Positions 1 to 8,155 of a stretch of DNA of 64,000 nt are shown in pieces. The position numbers were made by a program, and so were the translations under genes. The DNA is taken from positions 124,001 through 188,000 of the forward strand of contig NZ_CALSFU010000001.1 in the NCBI RefSeq assembly GCF_943737005.1, read 5' to 3'. Under the pieces are notes generated by a model. It did no database searches and was not told the origin of the DNA. It saw nothing but the letters and a program-made list of their open reading frames with translations. This stretch comes from Achromobacter sp. Marseille-Q4962. GTDB lineage: Bacteria > Pseudomonadota > Gammaproteobacteria > Burkholderiales > Burkholderiaceae_B. Position 1 is the stretch's first letter; every line of letters starts with the position of its first letter.

Positions 1-675
1 CCCACGGTGGGCAACGCCTTCGACAAGCTCTACGCGCTGGGCAACACGCTGGTGTTCGGCGAAACCTCGGAACTCACCGGCGGCGAGCACATCGTGGCCG
101 AGCGCTGCGCCAATGACGCCGTGCGCGAGCGGTTCATGTTCATGTTCAACCGCTACCAGGCCATGATCGACCGCTGGAAGACCAGCGATCTTTCCGAATC
201 GCAGCCCACCAAGGGCAACATCGCCGGCGGCCTCACCACCATCGAGGAAAAGGCGCTGGGCAACATCCAGAAAATCGGCAGGAAGTGCCGCGTCGACGGC
301 GTGCTGGACAAGGCCGAGACGCCCGACGGGCCGGGGCTGTGGTTCATGGATTCGTCGTCGGCCGCGGCCGAGATGGTCACACTGTGCGCGGCCTCGGGAT
401 ATGCGGTGCATTTCTTTCCCACGGGCCAGGGCAACGTCATCGGCAATCCCATCCTGCCCGTCATCAAGATCTGCGCCAACCCGCGCACGGTGCGCACCAT
501 GTCGGAACACATCGACGTGGACACCAGCGGCCTGCTGCAGCGCGAAATCGACCTGGACCAGGCCGGCGACAAGCTGCTGGCCTGCATGCTGGCCACCGCC
601 AACGGCCGCTGGACGGCGGCCGAGGCCCTGGGCCACCGCGAGTTCGTGCTCACGCGCATCTTCGAAAGCGCTTGA
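1..675 (+). CDS. suyB: 3-sulfolactate sulfo-lyase large subunit (SuyB-like), 5'-truncated
   Basis: The frame is open from the first base, so the N-terminus lies outside the window and only the last 224 residues are seen. The fragment is the C-terminal part of the galactarate/altronate dehydratase (GD/AH C) family. It carries the family segments [17 protein letters not shown] and the late block [16 protein letters not shown]. SuyB of this family works with a small SAF-domain subunit (SuyA) to split (R)-3-sulfolactate into pyruvate and sulfite in the cytoplasm. The SuyB reading rests mainly on context: two sulfolactate dehydrogenase-like genes follow on the same strand. The alternative is an altronate or galactarate dehydratase (UxaA/GarD), which this fragment alone cannot exclude. 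SuyA should lie just left of the window. Confidence 0.68.
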   Translation, partial: PTVGNAFDKLYALGNTLVFGETSELTGGEHIVAERCANDAVRERFMFMFNRYQAMIDRWKTSDLSESQPTKGNIAGGLTTIEEKALGNIQKIGRKCRVDGVLDKAETPDGPGLWFMDSSSAAAEMVTLCAASGYAVHFFPTGQGNVIGNPILPVIKICANPRTVRTMSEHIDVDTSGLLQREIDLDQAGDKLLACMLATANGRWTAAEALGHREFVLTRIFESA

Positions 676-679
676 GCCC

Positions 680-702
680 GCGGGCCGCGCCACGCGGCCC
701 GC
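680..702 (+). terminator. GC-rich stem-loop between suyB-like gene and Bug gene
   Basis: Perfect 10-bp arms (GCGGGCCGCG / CGCGGCCCGC) with a 3-base loop start 5 bases after the stop codon. No T-run follows, so this is more likely a mRNA-stabilising or attenuating hairpin inside the operon than a full terminator. Confidence 0.4.
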
Positions 703-793
703 CATCCGCCACGCCACCACCAGACCCGGGCGCGAGCCCCAGCGGTACGGGCGCATGCATTCCTACCCGGGCGCCCCCCAAGGAGGAAGAGAA

Positions 794-1804
794 ATGAGTC
801 ACGAACAACCGCAACACCCGCTGTCCGCCCGGCGGCGCGTGCTGGCCGCGCTGGGCGCGGCCGGCGCCTGCGCCCTGGCGCCCTGGCAGCGCGCGCTGGC
901 GAAAAAAAGCGCCTGGCCGGACCGTCCCATCAATTATGTGGTGCCCTTTCCTCCCGGCGGCCTGACCGACGTGGCCGCGCGCCAGGTGGGCAAGGCGCTG
1001 GGCGACGCCGAGCGCTGGAACGTGGTGGTCGAAAACAAACCCGGCGGCAGCGCGAACATCGGGGCGGCCCACGTCTCGCACGCCGCCCCGGACGGCTACA
1101 CCTGGCTGGCCATCACGCTTTCGCACGCGGCCAACGCCACGCTTTTCACCGGCAAGGCCGGCTACGACCTGCTGCGCGACCTGACGCCCGTGGCCGGCCT
1201 GGCGTCTTCGCCCATCATGGTGGTGGTCAATGCCAAGAGCGGCATCCGCAGCATGGAAGACCTGGCGCGCGCCGCCAGGGCCAAGTCGCTGTCGGCCGGC
1301 TCCAGCGGCAACGGCACGCCGCCGCACCTCACCCTGGCGCTCTACCAGAAGCTCACCGGGCTCAAGCTCATGCACGTACCGTACAAGGGCGGCGCGCCCT
1401 CGCTCACCGATCTCATCGGCGGACACCTGGACGTGGTGTTCTCCAACTACCCCGAGTCGCTGGCGCACGTGAAGAGCGGCGCGCTGCGCGCGCTGGCCAT
1501 CACCACGCGCGAACGCAGCGCCGACCTGCCCGACGTGCCCACCGTGGCGCAGGCGGGGCTGCCCGATCTCATCGTCGAGAACTTCACCGGCGTGATGATG
1601 CCCGCGCGCACGCCGCCGGAGCTTGTCGAGCGGGTCGGCGACGCCATCGTGCGGCAGCTCCGGCAGCCGGCCATGCAGCAGTCGCTGCGCCAGCTCGGCT
1701 TCGTGCCCCAGCCGCGCGGCCCCGGAGAGTTCGCGGCCTACCTGAAGTCGGAGGTGGACCGCTGGTCCAGGATCATCCGCGAAGCCAACATCCAGGTCGC
1801 CTGA
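794..1804 (+). CDS. Bug/TctC-family periplasmic solute-binding protein
   Basis: A 336-residue tripartite tricarboxylate transporter receptor (Bug family), which binds a small carboxylate or related acid in the periplasm. The start is the ATG preceded by AAGGAGGAAGAG, a strong ribosome site; earlier in-frame codons belong to the upstream gene region. The N-terminus has an Arg-rich n-region (ARRRVLAAL) and an Ala-rich hydrophobic stretch to about residue 37, compatible with Sec or Tat export. Family signatures are the N-terminal block PDRPINYVVPFPPGG, the ENKPGGSANIGA loop and PDGYT. Lying between a SuyB-like gene and two sulfolactate dehydrogenase-like genes, it may bind sulfolactate or a related sulfonate. 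That is inference: Bug receptors often lack dedicated membrane partners and their ligands cannot be read from sequence. Confidence 0.9.
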   Translation: MSHEQPQHPLSARRRVLAALGAAGACALAPWQRALAKKSAWPDRPINYVVPFPPGGLTDVAARQVGKALGDAERWNVVVENKPGGSANIGAAHVSHAAPDGYTWLAITLSHAANATLFTGKAGYDLLRDLTPVAGLASSPIMVVVNAKSGIRSMEDLARAARAKSLSAGSSGNGTPPHLTLALYQKLTGLKLMHVPYKGGAPSLTDLIGGHLDVVFSNYPESLAHVKSGALRALAITTRERSADLPDVPTVAQAGLPDLIVENFTGVMMPARTPPELVERVGDAIVRQLRQPAMQQSLRQLGFVPQPRGPGEFAAYLKSEVDRWSRIIREANIQVA

Positions 1805-1816
1805 AACGGAGCCGCC

Positions 1817-2773
1817 ATGCTGATCGTGATTTCCGAGTTCATGGACGAACCCGCCGTCCAGGCGCTGCGCGAGCGCTTCGAGGTGCGCTACGACCCCGGC
1901 CTGGCGGAGTCGCGCGCCGCCTTGCTCGCGGCGGCGGGCGAGGCCGACGCGCTCATCGTCCGCAACCGCAGCCGCGTAGACGCCGCGTTGCTGGCCGCCG
2001 CGCCGCGCCTGAAGGCGGTGGGGCGGCTGGGCGTGGGGCTGGACAACATCGACCTGGACGGCTGCGCGGCGCGCGGCATCCGCGTCATGCCCGCCACCGG
2101 CGCCAATGCCCGGGCGGTGGCGGAATACGTCATCGGGGCCACGCTCGCGCTGCTGCGCGGCGTGTACGGGGCCACGGGCGCGGTGGCCGGCGGGCACTGG
2201 CCCCGGGCCAGCCTGTCCGCCGGCCTGGAAGCGCACGGGCGGACGCTGGGAGTGGTGGGATTCGGCGGCATCGGACAACTGGTGGCCACGCTGGCGCGCG
2301 GGCTGGGCATGCGCGTGCTGGGCTGCGACGCCGCGCTGGCGCCGGGCCATCCCGCGTGGGCGGAAACGGGCGCCCGCCCCGCGGCGCTGGACGCGCTGCT
2401 GGCCGAAGCGGACGTGGTGTCGCTGCACGTGCCGCTCACGCCGGACACGCGCAATCTGCTGGACGAGCGCCGCCTGGCCCTCATGCGCCCCGGCGCCGTG
2501 CTCATCAATACCGCGCGCGGCGGCATCGTGGACGAGGCCGCCCTGGCCGCGGCCCTGCGGGCGGGACGCTTGCGCGGCGCCGCGCTGGACGTGTTCGGCC
2601 AGGAGCCGCTGGCCGCCGGCGGCGCGCTGGCGGCCGTACTGGCCGACACGCCCTCGGCGGCCAGCCTGATTCTCACGCCGCACATCGCCGGCCTCACGGC
2701 CGAGGCCAACACGCGGGTTTCCGAGATGGTGGCCAATGGTGTGACAATGGCGCTCACCGGCAAGGCCGCCTGA
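1817..2773 (+). CDS. slcC: D-isomer-specific 2-hydroxyacid dehydrogenase, probable (S)-sulfolactate dehydrogenase
   Basis: A 318-residue NAD-dependent 2-hydroxyacid dehydrogenase. The Rossmann motif VGFGGIG lies near residue 147. The catalytic Arg (NTARGG, ~232), Glu (FGQEP, ~262) and His (TPHIAG, ~288) are all visible. The N-terminal VISEFMDE is, as I remember it, very close to the start of the characterised (S)-sulfolactate dehydrogenase SlcC. That enzyme oxidises (S)-sulfolactate to 3-sulfopyruvate. The gene starts 12 bases after the Bug gene and is followed after 27 bases by a ComC-type gene, matching the slcC-comC-suyAB arrangement. The dehydrogenase family is certain; the substrate is inferred. 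Phosphoglycerate- or hydroxypyruvate-type activity is the alternative. Confidence 0.75.
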   Translation: MLIVISEFMDEPAVQALRERFEVRYDPGLAESRAALLAAAGEADALIVRNRSRVDAALLAAAPRLKAVGRLGVGLDNIDLDGCAARGIRVMPATGANARAVAEYVIGATLALLRGVYGATGAVAGGHWPRASLSAGLEAHGRTLGVVGFGGIGQLVATLARGLGMRVLGCDAALAPGHPAWAETGARPAALDALLAEADVVSLHVPLTPDTRNLLDERRLALMRPGAVLINTARGGIVDEAALAAALRAGRLRGAALDVFGQEPLAAGGALAAVLADTPSAASLILTPHIAGLTAEANTRVSEMVANGVTMALTGKAA

Positions 2774-2800
2774 CGGCCGCCGCCCACCGACAGGAAGCGT

Positions 2801-3808
2801 ATGGCCCATATCTATCTGGACGAACTGCAATTGCTGGCCGCCGCCGGACTGGCCGCCGCCGGCGCCAATCCCGCCATGGCCGAAGCCACGGCGCGCGCCC
2901 TGGTGCATGCCGAAAGCCAGGGGCTGAGCTCGCATGGCCTGTCGCGCGTGCCGTTCTACGCCGGGCACTTGCGGACCGGGCGCGCCATCGGCGCGGCCGA
3001 GCCGCGCATCGTGCACGAGCGCGGCGGCGCCGTACTCATCGACGCCGGGTCGGGGCTGGCCTTTCCCGCCTGCGCCCTGGCCGTCCGGCAGGCGGCCGAG
3101 CGCGCCCGCGCGCACGCCGTCTCTTTCGCGGGGGTGGCCAACAGCCACCATTTCGGCGCCGCCGCCTATCACCTGGAAGAGCTGGCCGGTCAGGGGCTGG
3201 TGGCGCTGGCCATGAGCAACTCTCCCGCCGCCATGCCGGCCTGGGGCGGCAAGCGCCCGCTATTCGGCACCAATCCCATCGCCGCCGCGTTTCCGCGCCG
3301 CGGCGAGGCCCCCTTGCTCATCGACCTGTCGCTTTCGCAGGTCGCGCGCGGCAAACTCATGATCGCCGCGCGCGACAACCAGCCCATTCCCGAGGGCTGG
3401 GCGCTGGACGCCGAAGGCCGGCCCACCACCGATCCCAAGGCCGGCCTGGCCGGCAGCATGCTGCCGGCCGGCGGCGTGAAAGGCGCCATGCTGGCCCTCA
3501 TCGTGGAATTGCTGGTGTGCGCGCTCACCGGATCGCGCTTCGGCTTCGAGAACGAATCGTTCTTCGTGGACGAAGGCGGACCCGCCAGACTCGGCCAGGC
3601 CTTCCTGGCCATCGACCCGGACGCGCTGGCCGGCAACGAAGCCTATCTGGAACGGGTGGAAACACTGGTCGAGGCCATGCTGGCCGACGAGGGCGTGCGC
3701 CTGCCCGGCGAACGCCGGCGCAAGCTGCGCGAACAGGCCCTGGCGCACGGCCTGGACGTGCCCGACGCGCTGCTCGCGCAGCTACGCGCGCTCGCGGGAG
3801 CCGGCTAG
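2801..3808 (+). CDS. comC: Ldh-family oxidoreductase, probable (R)-sulfolactate dehydrogenase
   Basis: A 335-residue member of the malate/L-lactate dehydrogenase (Ldh, COG2055) family, which lacks a classical Rossmann GxGxxG motif and uses NAD(P). The family block NSHHFGAAAYH sits near residue 113, followed by NSPAAMPAWGG and FGTNPIA. In the sulfolactate pathway ComC reduces 3-sulfopyruvate to (R)-sulfolactate, the substrate of SuyAB. With SlcC it therefore racemises sulfolactate. Length and position in the operon agree with this role. Other Ldh-family members act on malate, ureidoglycolate or lactate, so the substrate assignment depends on the neighbours. Confidence 0.72.
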   Translation: MAHIYLDELQLLAAAGLAAAGANPAMAEATARALVHAESQGLSSHGLSRVPFYAGHLRTGRAIGAAEPRIVHERGGAVLIDAGSGLAFPACALAVRQAAERARAHAVSFAGVANSHHFGAAAYHLEELAGQGLVALAMSNSPAAMPAWGGKRPLFGTNPIAAAFPRRGEAPLLIDLSLSQVARGKLMIAARDNQPIPEGWALDAEGRPTTDPKAGLAGSMLPAGGVKGAMLALIVELLVCALTGSRFGFENESFFVDEGGPARLGQAFLAIDPDALAGNEAYLERVETLVEAMLADEGVRLPGERRRKLREQALAHGLDVPDALLAQLRALAGAG

Positions 3809-3855
3809 GAGGCGTCAACCCCAAGGCCGCGCGCCGCCGGTCGGGACGGCCGCCC

Positions 3856-4752
3856 TCAGGCGCCGTGCGCGAACCACAGCGCCAGCGGCGCGAAGGCCAG
3901 GAACACCACGGTGGACACCAGCACCGCGCTGGCGGCGGTGTCTCCCAAGTCGGTGTAGCGGCGGGCGTACATATAGCTCACCACGGCGCAGGGCATGGCC
4001 ATCTGCAGGGTCAGCGCGCCCGCCAGCACCGGCTCCAGGTCCAGCATCCAGGCCACCAGCAGCCCTGCCAGCAGGCCCGTGCCCAGCCGGATCGCCGCCA
4101 CCCGCGCCCCGTCGCGCAGCCCGCCGGACGGGATCAGCGCCAGCGCGTGGCCCAGGCTCAGCAGCATCAGCGGCACCGTCACCGCGCCCAGCATGCGCGC
4201 CGTCTCCACGACCCAGTCCGGCACGGGCACGCGCAGGGCGCGCAGCCCCACCGCCACCAGGCAGGCCAGCAGCACCGGGCTCTTCCAGCTGCCCCGAGTG
4301 TTCACGCCCGGCAGCAGCCGCACGGCAAGCGTGTGCATCACGAAGGAGTTCACGGCAAAGAACGCCACCGCCACCGACATGCCGGCATCGCCGAAGGCCA
4401 GCTGCGACATGGGCAGGCCCAGGTTGCCGGCATTGGGCAGGAAGGCGGTGGGCAGCAGGGTGCGCGCGGGCAGCCTCGCCGCGCGCAGCAGCAAGGCGCT
4501 GGCGCCGGCGCACAGGGCCAGCGCCAGCAGCGTGGCGGCCGCCACGCCAGCCAGGGCGCGATCGTCGAGCCGGGTGGTGGCGAAGGTGTGGAACACCAGG
4601 GCGGGCGTGGTCACCGAGGTGACCAGGGTGGTGATGAAGCTGCCGCCGAACGGCAGGTCGCGCCTGGCCCAGAACGCGCCGATGCCCACGCAGGACAGCA
4701 GGGGCAGCATGAGCACGATGGCCGAGAAATAGAACTGAAAAATGGCCAGCAT
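3856..4752 (-). CDS. AEC-family (auxin efflux carrier type) permease
   Basis: A 298-residue integral membrane protein of the AEC family (MdcF/YfdV type). It shows about ten hydrophobic segments in two groups separated by a polar stretch. Typical features are the N-terminal PLLSCVGIGAFWARRDL, the Asn-containing LPNAGNLGLPM in the middle, and the C-terminal AMPCAVVSYMYARRY. Family members move malonate, malate or other small organic acids across the inner membrane. It converges on the sulfolactate genes and is divergent from the small LuxR-type gene, so no operon partner is visible and the substrate is unknown. Confidence 0.85.
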   Translation of the reverse strand: MLAIFQFYFSAIVLMLPLLSCVGIGAFWARRDLPFGGSFITTLVTSVTTPALVFHTFATTRLDDRALAGVAAATLLALALCAGASALLLRAARLPARTLLPTAFLPNAGNLGLPMSQLAFGDAGMSVAVAFFAVNSFVMHTLAVRLLPGVNTRGSWKSPVLLACLVAVGLRALRVPVPDWVVETARMLGAVTVPLMLLSLGHALALIPSGGLRDGARVAAIRLGTGLLAGLLVAWMLDLEPVLAGALTLQMAMPCAVVSYMYARRYTDLGDTAASAVLVSTVVFLAFAPLALWFAHGA

Positions 4753-4876
4753 GCGGCTATTCCGTCAAAGATGGCAAAAACGATGCGGCTGGCCATGAAC
4801 GCTTGCCGCAGATGCGGGCGTTCGCCGAGCATGGGCGGCATCGCAGCATAGCGGGCGGCCTGCGCCGCGTCCCACC

Positions 4877-5092
4877 ATGCCCCCCACACCGCTCACCGAA
4901 CGCCAGACCGCCTGCCTGCACTGGGCCGCGGCGGGAAAAACCAGCTGGGAAACCGCCCGCATTCTGGGCATCAGCGAAAGCACCGTCAATTTCCACCTGC
5001 GCAATGCCTGCGACAGGCTGAGCGTGCGCGGGCGGCGCGCCGCCGTGGCCGAGGCGATACGCCGGGGCCTGCTGGACGGGCTCACGGCTTGA
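4877..5092 (+). CDS. stand-alone LuxR-type helix-turn-helix protein
   Basis: A 71-residue protein that is almost entirely a GerE/LuxR C-terminal DNA-binding domain: LTERQ, then AAGKTSWETARILGIS and ESTVNFHLRNAC. The last part is the recognition helix. LuxR-family regulators normally carry a 150-180 residue sensing domain in front of this; here the upstream 124 bases separate it from the divergent AEC gene and contain no recognisable sensor fragment. It is either a natural single-domain regulator or the surviving 3' end of a LuxR gene. It ends 11 bases inside the convergent lipoprotein gene. Confidence 0.65.
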   Translation: MPPTPLTERQTACLHWAAAGKTSWETARILGISESTVNFHLRNACDRLSVRGRRAAVAEAIRRGLLDGLTA

Positions 5093-5627
5093 CGACCACG
5101 GACCGCAGGAACTCGCGGGCGCGCTCCTCGGGCAGGCTCTCTTCCGTGCCCGCGGCCACCGCCTCGATCAGCATGGTGTCGGTCACCCAGACGCGGGCCC
5201 GCAGCCAGCCCGGCTTGCCCATGGCCTTGCCGCGCACCTCGATGTCTTCGCCGTAGGCGGGAAACTCCAGCGGCGGCACGGCCTGCATGTTGGTGTACAG
5301 CGACCGCATCAACGCCAGGCCCGCCGCGCGCCGGGCGACCGGGTCGCCCGCGATGCCCGGCGGCAGCGGCGCCGACCCCACGGCAAAGAAAGCCTCGCCC
5401 ACGGAAGCGGTTTCCAGGGTGAATTTGAGCGTCTCGCCGCCCAGCGCCAGGTCGCGCGTCTCGGACTCCACCTTGGCCGGAAACGCGGCGCGCGCGTGGC
5501 CGCCCGCCACGTCGAGTTCGCGCCAGTTGTAGCTGGGCGTACAGGCCGCCGCCAGGCCCACCAGGGCGATGGCGGCCAGCGCGCGGCCCCTCTTGAGAAC
5601 GAAACGAAACAGCGATGAAATCCCCAT
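5082..5627 (-). CDS. predicted lipoprotein of unknown function
   Basis: A 181-residue protein with a lipoprotein-type signal: basic n-region (LKRGR), hydrophobic core AAIALVGLAAAC and a Cys near residue 29. The -3 residue is Ala, so the lipobox is not ideal. The mature part (YNWRELDVAGGHARAAFP...) has no motif that I can assign; a C-terminal segment VRGKAMGKPGWLRARVWV looks like a beta hairpin. The start chosen is the ATG that gives a normal signal length; a longer open frame upstream runs antisense to gshA. The gene faces away from gshA. No function is proposed. Confidence 0.7.
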   Translation of the reverse strand: MGISSLFRFVLKRGRALAAIALVGLAAACTPSYNWRELDVAGGHARAAFPAKVESETRDLALGGETLKFTLETASVGEAFFAVGSAPLPPGIAGDPVARRAAGLALMRSLYTNMQAVPPLEFPAYGEDIEVRGKAMGKPGWLRARVWVTDTMLIEAVAAGTEESLPEERAREFLRSVVVKP

Positions 5628-5832
5628 TGGCGCATTGCCCCGGCCGGCGTTCGTCTGGAAAACCAGCGGAAATTGTCGCCGATTTCCCGCTCCGCCGCGC
5701 GCCGCCCCCTCGGCGCGGCAGCGGAGCGGGTGGCGGCCCGGGGCCGATTGCCCCTGCATGCCGTGCTGGCTCCCTCGGCACGAGCGGCCAGCAGCCCGTA
5801 AAATCCGCCGACATACCCGAACGAGAACCAAA

Positions 5833-7407
5833 GTGACCGATACCGCCGCCAACCGACTCAAGCGCCTCGAGGCCAACCTGCCGCTCCTGGCCCGCACCTT
5901 GCGGGGCATCGAGAAAGAAGGGTTGCGCGTCGACGAACGGGGCCAGCTGTCGCGCAGGCCCCATCCCGCCGCCCTGGGCTCGGCCCTCACCAACGAACAC
6001 GTCACCACCGACTATTCGGAGTCGCTGCTGGAACTCATTACCGGCACGCATGCCGACGCCGGATCGCTGCTGGCCGAACTCACCGACACGCACCGCCACG
6101 TCTACAGCGTGCTCGACGGCGAGCTGATCTGGAACCAGTCCATGCCGGCCACCCTGCCGGACGAAGCCGACATCCCCATCGCCTGGTATGGCACCTCCAA
6201 CACCGGCATGCTCAAGCATGTCTACCGGCGCGGCCTGGCCGAGCGCTACGGCAAGACCATGCAGTGCATCGCCGGAGTGCACTACAACTACTCGCTGCCC
6301 GACGACATCTGGGAAATGCTGGACACGGCGCCCGGCAGCACCCAGGACCGCCGCTCGCGCGGCTACATCGGCCTCATCCGCAATTTCACGCGCTACTCCT
6401 GGCTGCTGATGTACCTGTTCGGCGCGGCGCCGGCCCTGGCGCGCGACTTCCTGCGCGGCCACGACCACCCGCTGCAGGCGCTGGACGCCGGCACGCTGTA
6501 CCTGCCGCACGCGACCAGCCTGCGCATGAGCGACCTGGGCTACCAGAACAAGGCGCAGTCCCAGCTCAAGCTCTGCTACAACGACCTGGAAACCTTCCTG
6601 GGCCGGCTCTATGACGCGGTCACCCAGCCCTGGCCCGAATACCAGAAGATCGGCACGCACCGCAACGGCGAGTGGATCCAGCTCAACACCAACGTGCTGC
6701 AGATCGAAAACGAGTACTACTCCAGCATCCGGCCCAAGCGGACCACGGGCCGCTGCGAGCGCCCCATCACCGCCCTGGCCGAGCGCGGCGTGCAGTACGT
6801 GGAAGTGCGCTGCCTGGACATCGACCCTTACTCGCCGGTGGGCATCGACGCGGCCACCACCCGCTTCATGGACGCCTTCCTGCTGTTCTGCGCCGCGTCC
6901 GACAGCCCCTTCTTCCCCGCCAGCGGCTATTGCCAGCGCAGCGTGGACAACTTCGCCACCGTGGTCAAGGAAGGCCGCAAGCCCGGCCTCATGCTGGACC
7001 GCGACGGCCAGCCCATCGGCCTGGCGCAATGGGGCGCAGAGCTGCTGGACCGCATCGCGCCGTATGCCGCGCTGTATGACGCGGCGCTGGGCGGCGACGC
7101 CTACGCGCAGGCCGTGCAGGCGCAGCGCGGCAAGCTGGCCGACCCCGGCAGCACGCCCTCGGCGCGCCTGGTGGCCGAACTGAAGGACTCGGGCGCAAGC
7201 TTCCTGGAATATTCCCTGGCGCTCAGCCGCAAGCACGCCGAGACGCTGCGCGCGCAGCCCCTGCCGCCCGAGGTGGCCGCGGCCTACCGGCAGGCCGCGC
7301 AGGCCTCGCTGCAAGAGCAGCGGCGCATCGAGCAGAGCGACACCGAAGACTTCGACACCTACGTGGCGCGCTACCATGCCGCGCTCAAGGCGCCGGGCAG
7401 CAAATAA
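5833..7407 (+). CDS. gshA: glutamate-cysteine ligase (gamma-glutamylcysteine synthetase)
   Basis: A 524-residue protein of the E. coli GshA type (518 residues there), catalysing ATP-dependent joining of glutamate and cysteine, the first step of glutathione synthesis in the cytoplasm. Recognisable blocks are GIEKEGLRV near the N-terminus, TNEHVTTDYSESLLELIT, the long GVHYNYSLPD and SSIRPKR segments, and EVRCLDIDPYSPVGID. The start is a GTG (VTDTAANRL), which gives the usual N-terminus; ATG codons upstream would add a non-homologous extension. The upstream ribosome site is weak. The gene is monocistronic, followed after 91 bases by a lipocalin gene with its own ribosome site. Confidence 0.95.
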   Translation: MTDTAANRLKRLEANLPLLARTLRGIEKEGLRVDERGQLSRRPHPAALGSALTNEHVTTDYSESLLELITGTHADAGSLLAELTDTHRHVYSVLDGELIWNQSMPATLPDEADIPIAWYGTSNTGMLKHVYRRGLAERYGKTMQCIAGVHYNYSLPDDIWEMLDTAPGSTQDRRSRGYIGLIRNFTRYSWLLMYLFGAAPALARDFLRGHDHPLQALDAGTLYLPHATSLRMSDLGYQNKAQSQLKLCYNDLETFLGRLYDAVTQPWPEYQKIGTHRNGEWIQLNTNVLQIENEYYSSIRPKRTTGRCERPITALAERGVQYVEVRCLDIDPYSPVGIDAATTRFMDAFLLFCAASDSPFFPASGYCQRSVDNFATVVKEGRKPGLMLDRDGQPIGLAQWGAELLDRIAPYAALYDAALGGDAYAQAVQAQRGKLADPGSTPSARLVAELKDSGASFLEYSLALSRKHAETLRAQPLPPEVAAAYRQAAQASLQEQRRIEQSDTEDFDTYVARYHAALKAPGSK

Positions 7408-7498
7408 GGCGCGTCGAATAAAGGCGTATCGTTAGGGTTTCGGCCGGCGGCGCAACAACCGGCGCCGGCCCGCCCGCCATCCCGAGGAGGTTTATCCC

Positions 7499-8020
7499 AT
7501 GCGCCGCATCGCAACATTCCTGCTGGCGTTGACTGCCGCCATCACCGTGCAGACCCATGCCGCGCCGCCCCCGGTGCAGACCGTGGCGTCGGTGGACCTG
7601 AAACGCTATGCGGGCATGTGGTACGAGATCGCCAAGTTCCCCATGTTCTTCCAGCGCGACTGCGCCGGCGACACCACGGCCGAGTACACCGTGCATCCGG
7701 ACGGCACGCTGGGCGTGAACAACCGCTGCCGCACCAAGGACGGAGACATCGACTCCACCTCCGGCACGGCCACGGCCATCGAAGGCAGCAACAACGCCAA
7801 GCTGGAAATCTCGTTCTTCAAGCCTTTCAAGGGCGACTACTGGATCATCGGGCTGGACCCGGACTACCGCTGGGCGGTGGTGGGCACGCCCGACCGCAAG
7901 TACCTGTGGATACTCTCGCGCTCGCCGCAGATGCCCAAGGAAGAGCTCGACAAGGCGCTGGCCGCCGCGACGGCGCAGGGCTATACGCTGGACGAGCTGC
8001 AATATACGCCGCAGCGCTAG
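7499..8020 (+). CDS. bacterial lipocalin (Blc-like), exported
   Basis: A 173-residue lipocalin with a cleavable signal peptide (MRRIATFLLALTAAITVQTHA, cut near residue 22). It has no lipobox Cys at the cleavage site, so unlike E. coli Blc it is predicted to be soluble or only loosely membrane-bound. The lipocalin motif 1 is clear (YAGMWYEIAKFP, Gly-x-Trp). CAGDTTAEYT and NNRC provide a possible disulfide pair, and motif-like strands follow (WIIGLDPDYRWAVVGTP). The family binds lysophospholipids or fatty acids in the periplasm. The ATG has the ribosome site GAGGAGG 10 bases upstream. Confidence 0.9.
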   Translation: MRRIATFLLALTAAITVQTHAAPPPVQTVASVDLKRYAGMWYEIAKFPMFFQRDCAGDTTAEYTVHPDGTLGVNNRCRTKDGDIDSTSGTATAIEGSNNAKLEISFFKPFKGDYWIIGLDPDYRWAVVGTPDRKYLWILSRSPQMPKEELDKALAAATAQGYTLDELQYTPQR

Positions 8021-8026
8021 GCCCAT

Positions 8027-8110
8027 CCCCGAGGCGCCTGCGGCGCCTCCCCCTCGAAGAGGGCGCGATGGCGGACCGGCCAAGCCGGATCCGCGGCGCT
8101 CCGGTTTGGG
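8027..8110. repeat. hairpin-rich intergenic repeat element
   Basis: Three adjacent inverted repeats fill the gap between two convergent genes: GAGGCGCC/GGCGCCTC (8,031-8,049), CCCTC/GAGGG (about 8,051-8,062) and GCGGACCGGC/GCCGGATCCGC (8,071-8,094, one bulged base). As I remember it, this arrangement resembles a dispersed intergenic element common in Bordetella and Achromobacter genomes. It probably also acts as a bidirectional transcription barrier for the lipocalin and hydrolase genes. Confidence 0.5.
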
Positions 8111-8155
8111 GGCGCCCGTTCCGTCTTGGGCGCGCCTGTTGCTTTCTGCCGGCGC

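Noticed and set aside
650-3172. A leftward open frame of 840 codons opposite the Bug, slcC and comC genes.
   Set aside because: Low-complexity Arg/Gly/His composition and full overlap with three recognised genes mark it as a shadow frame.
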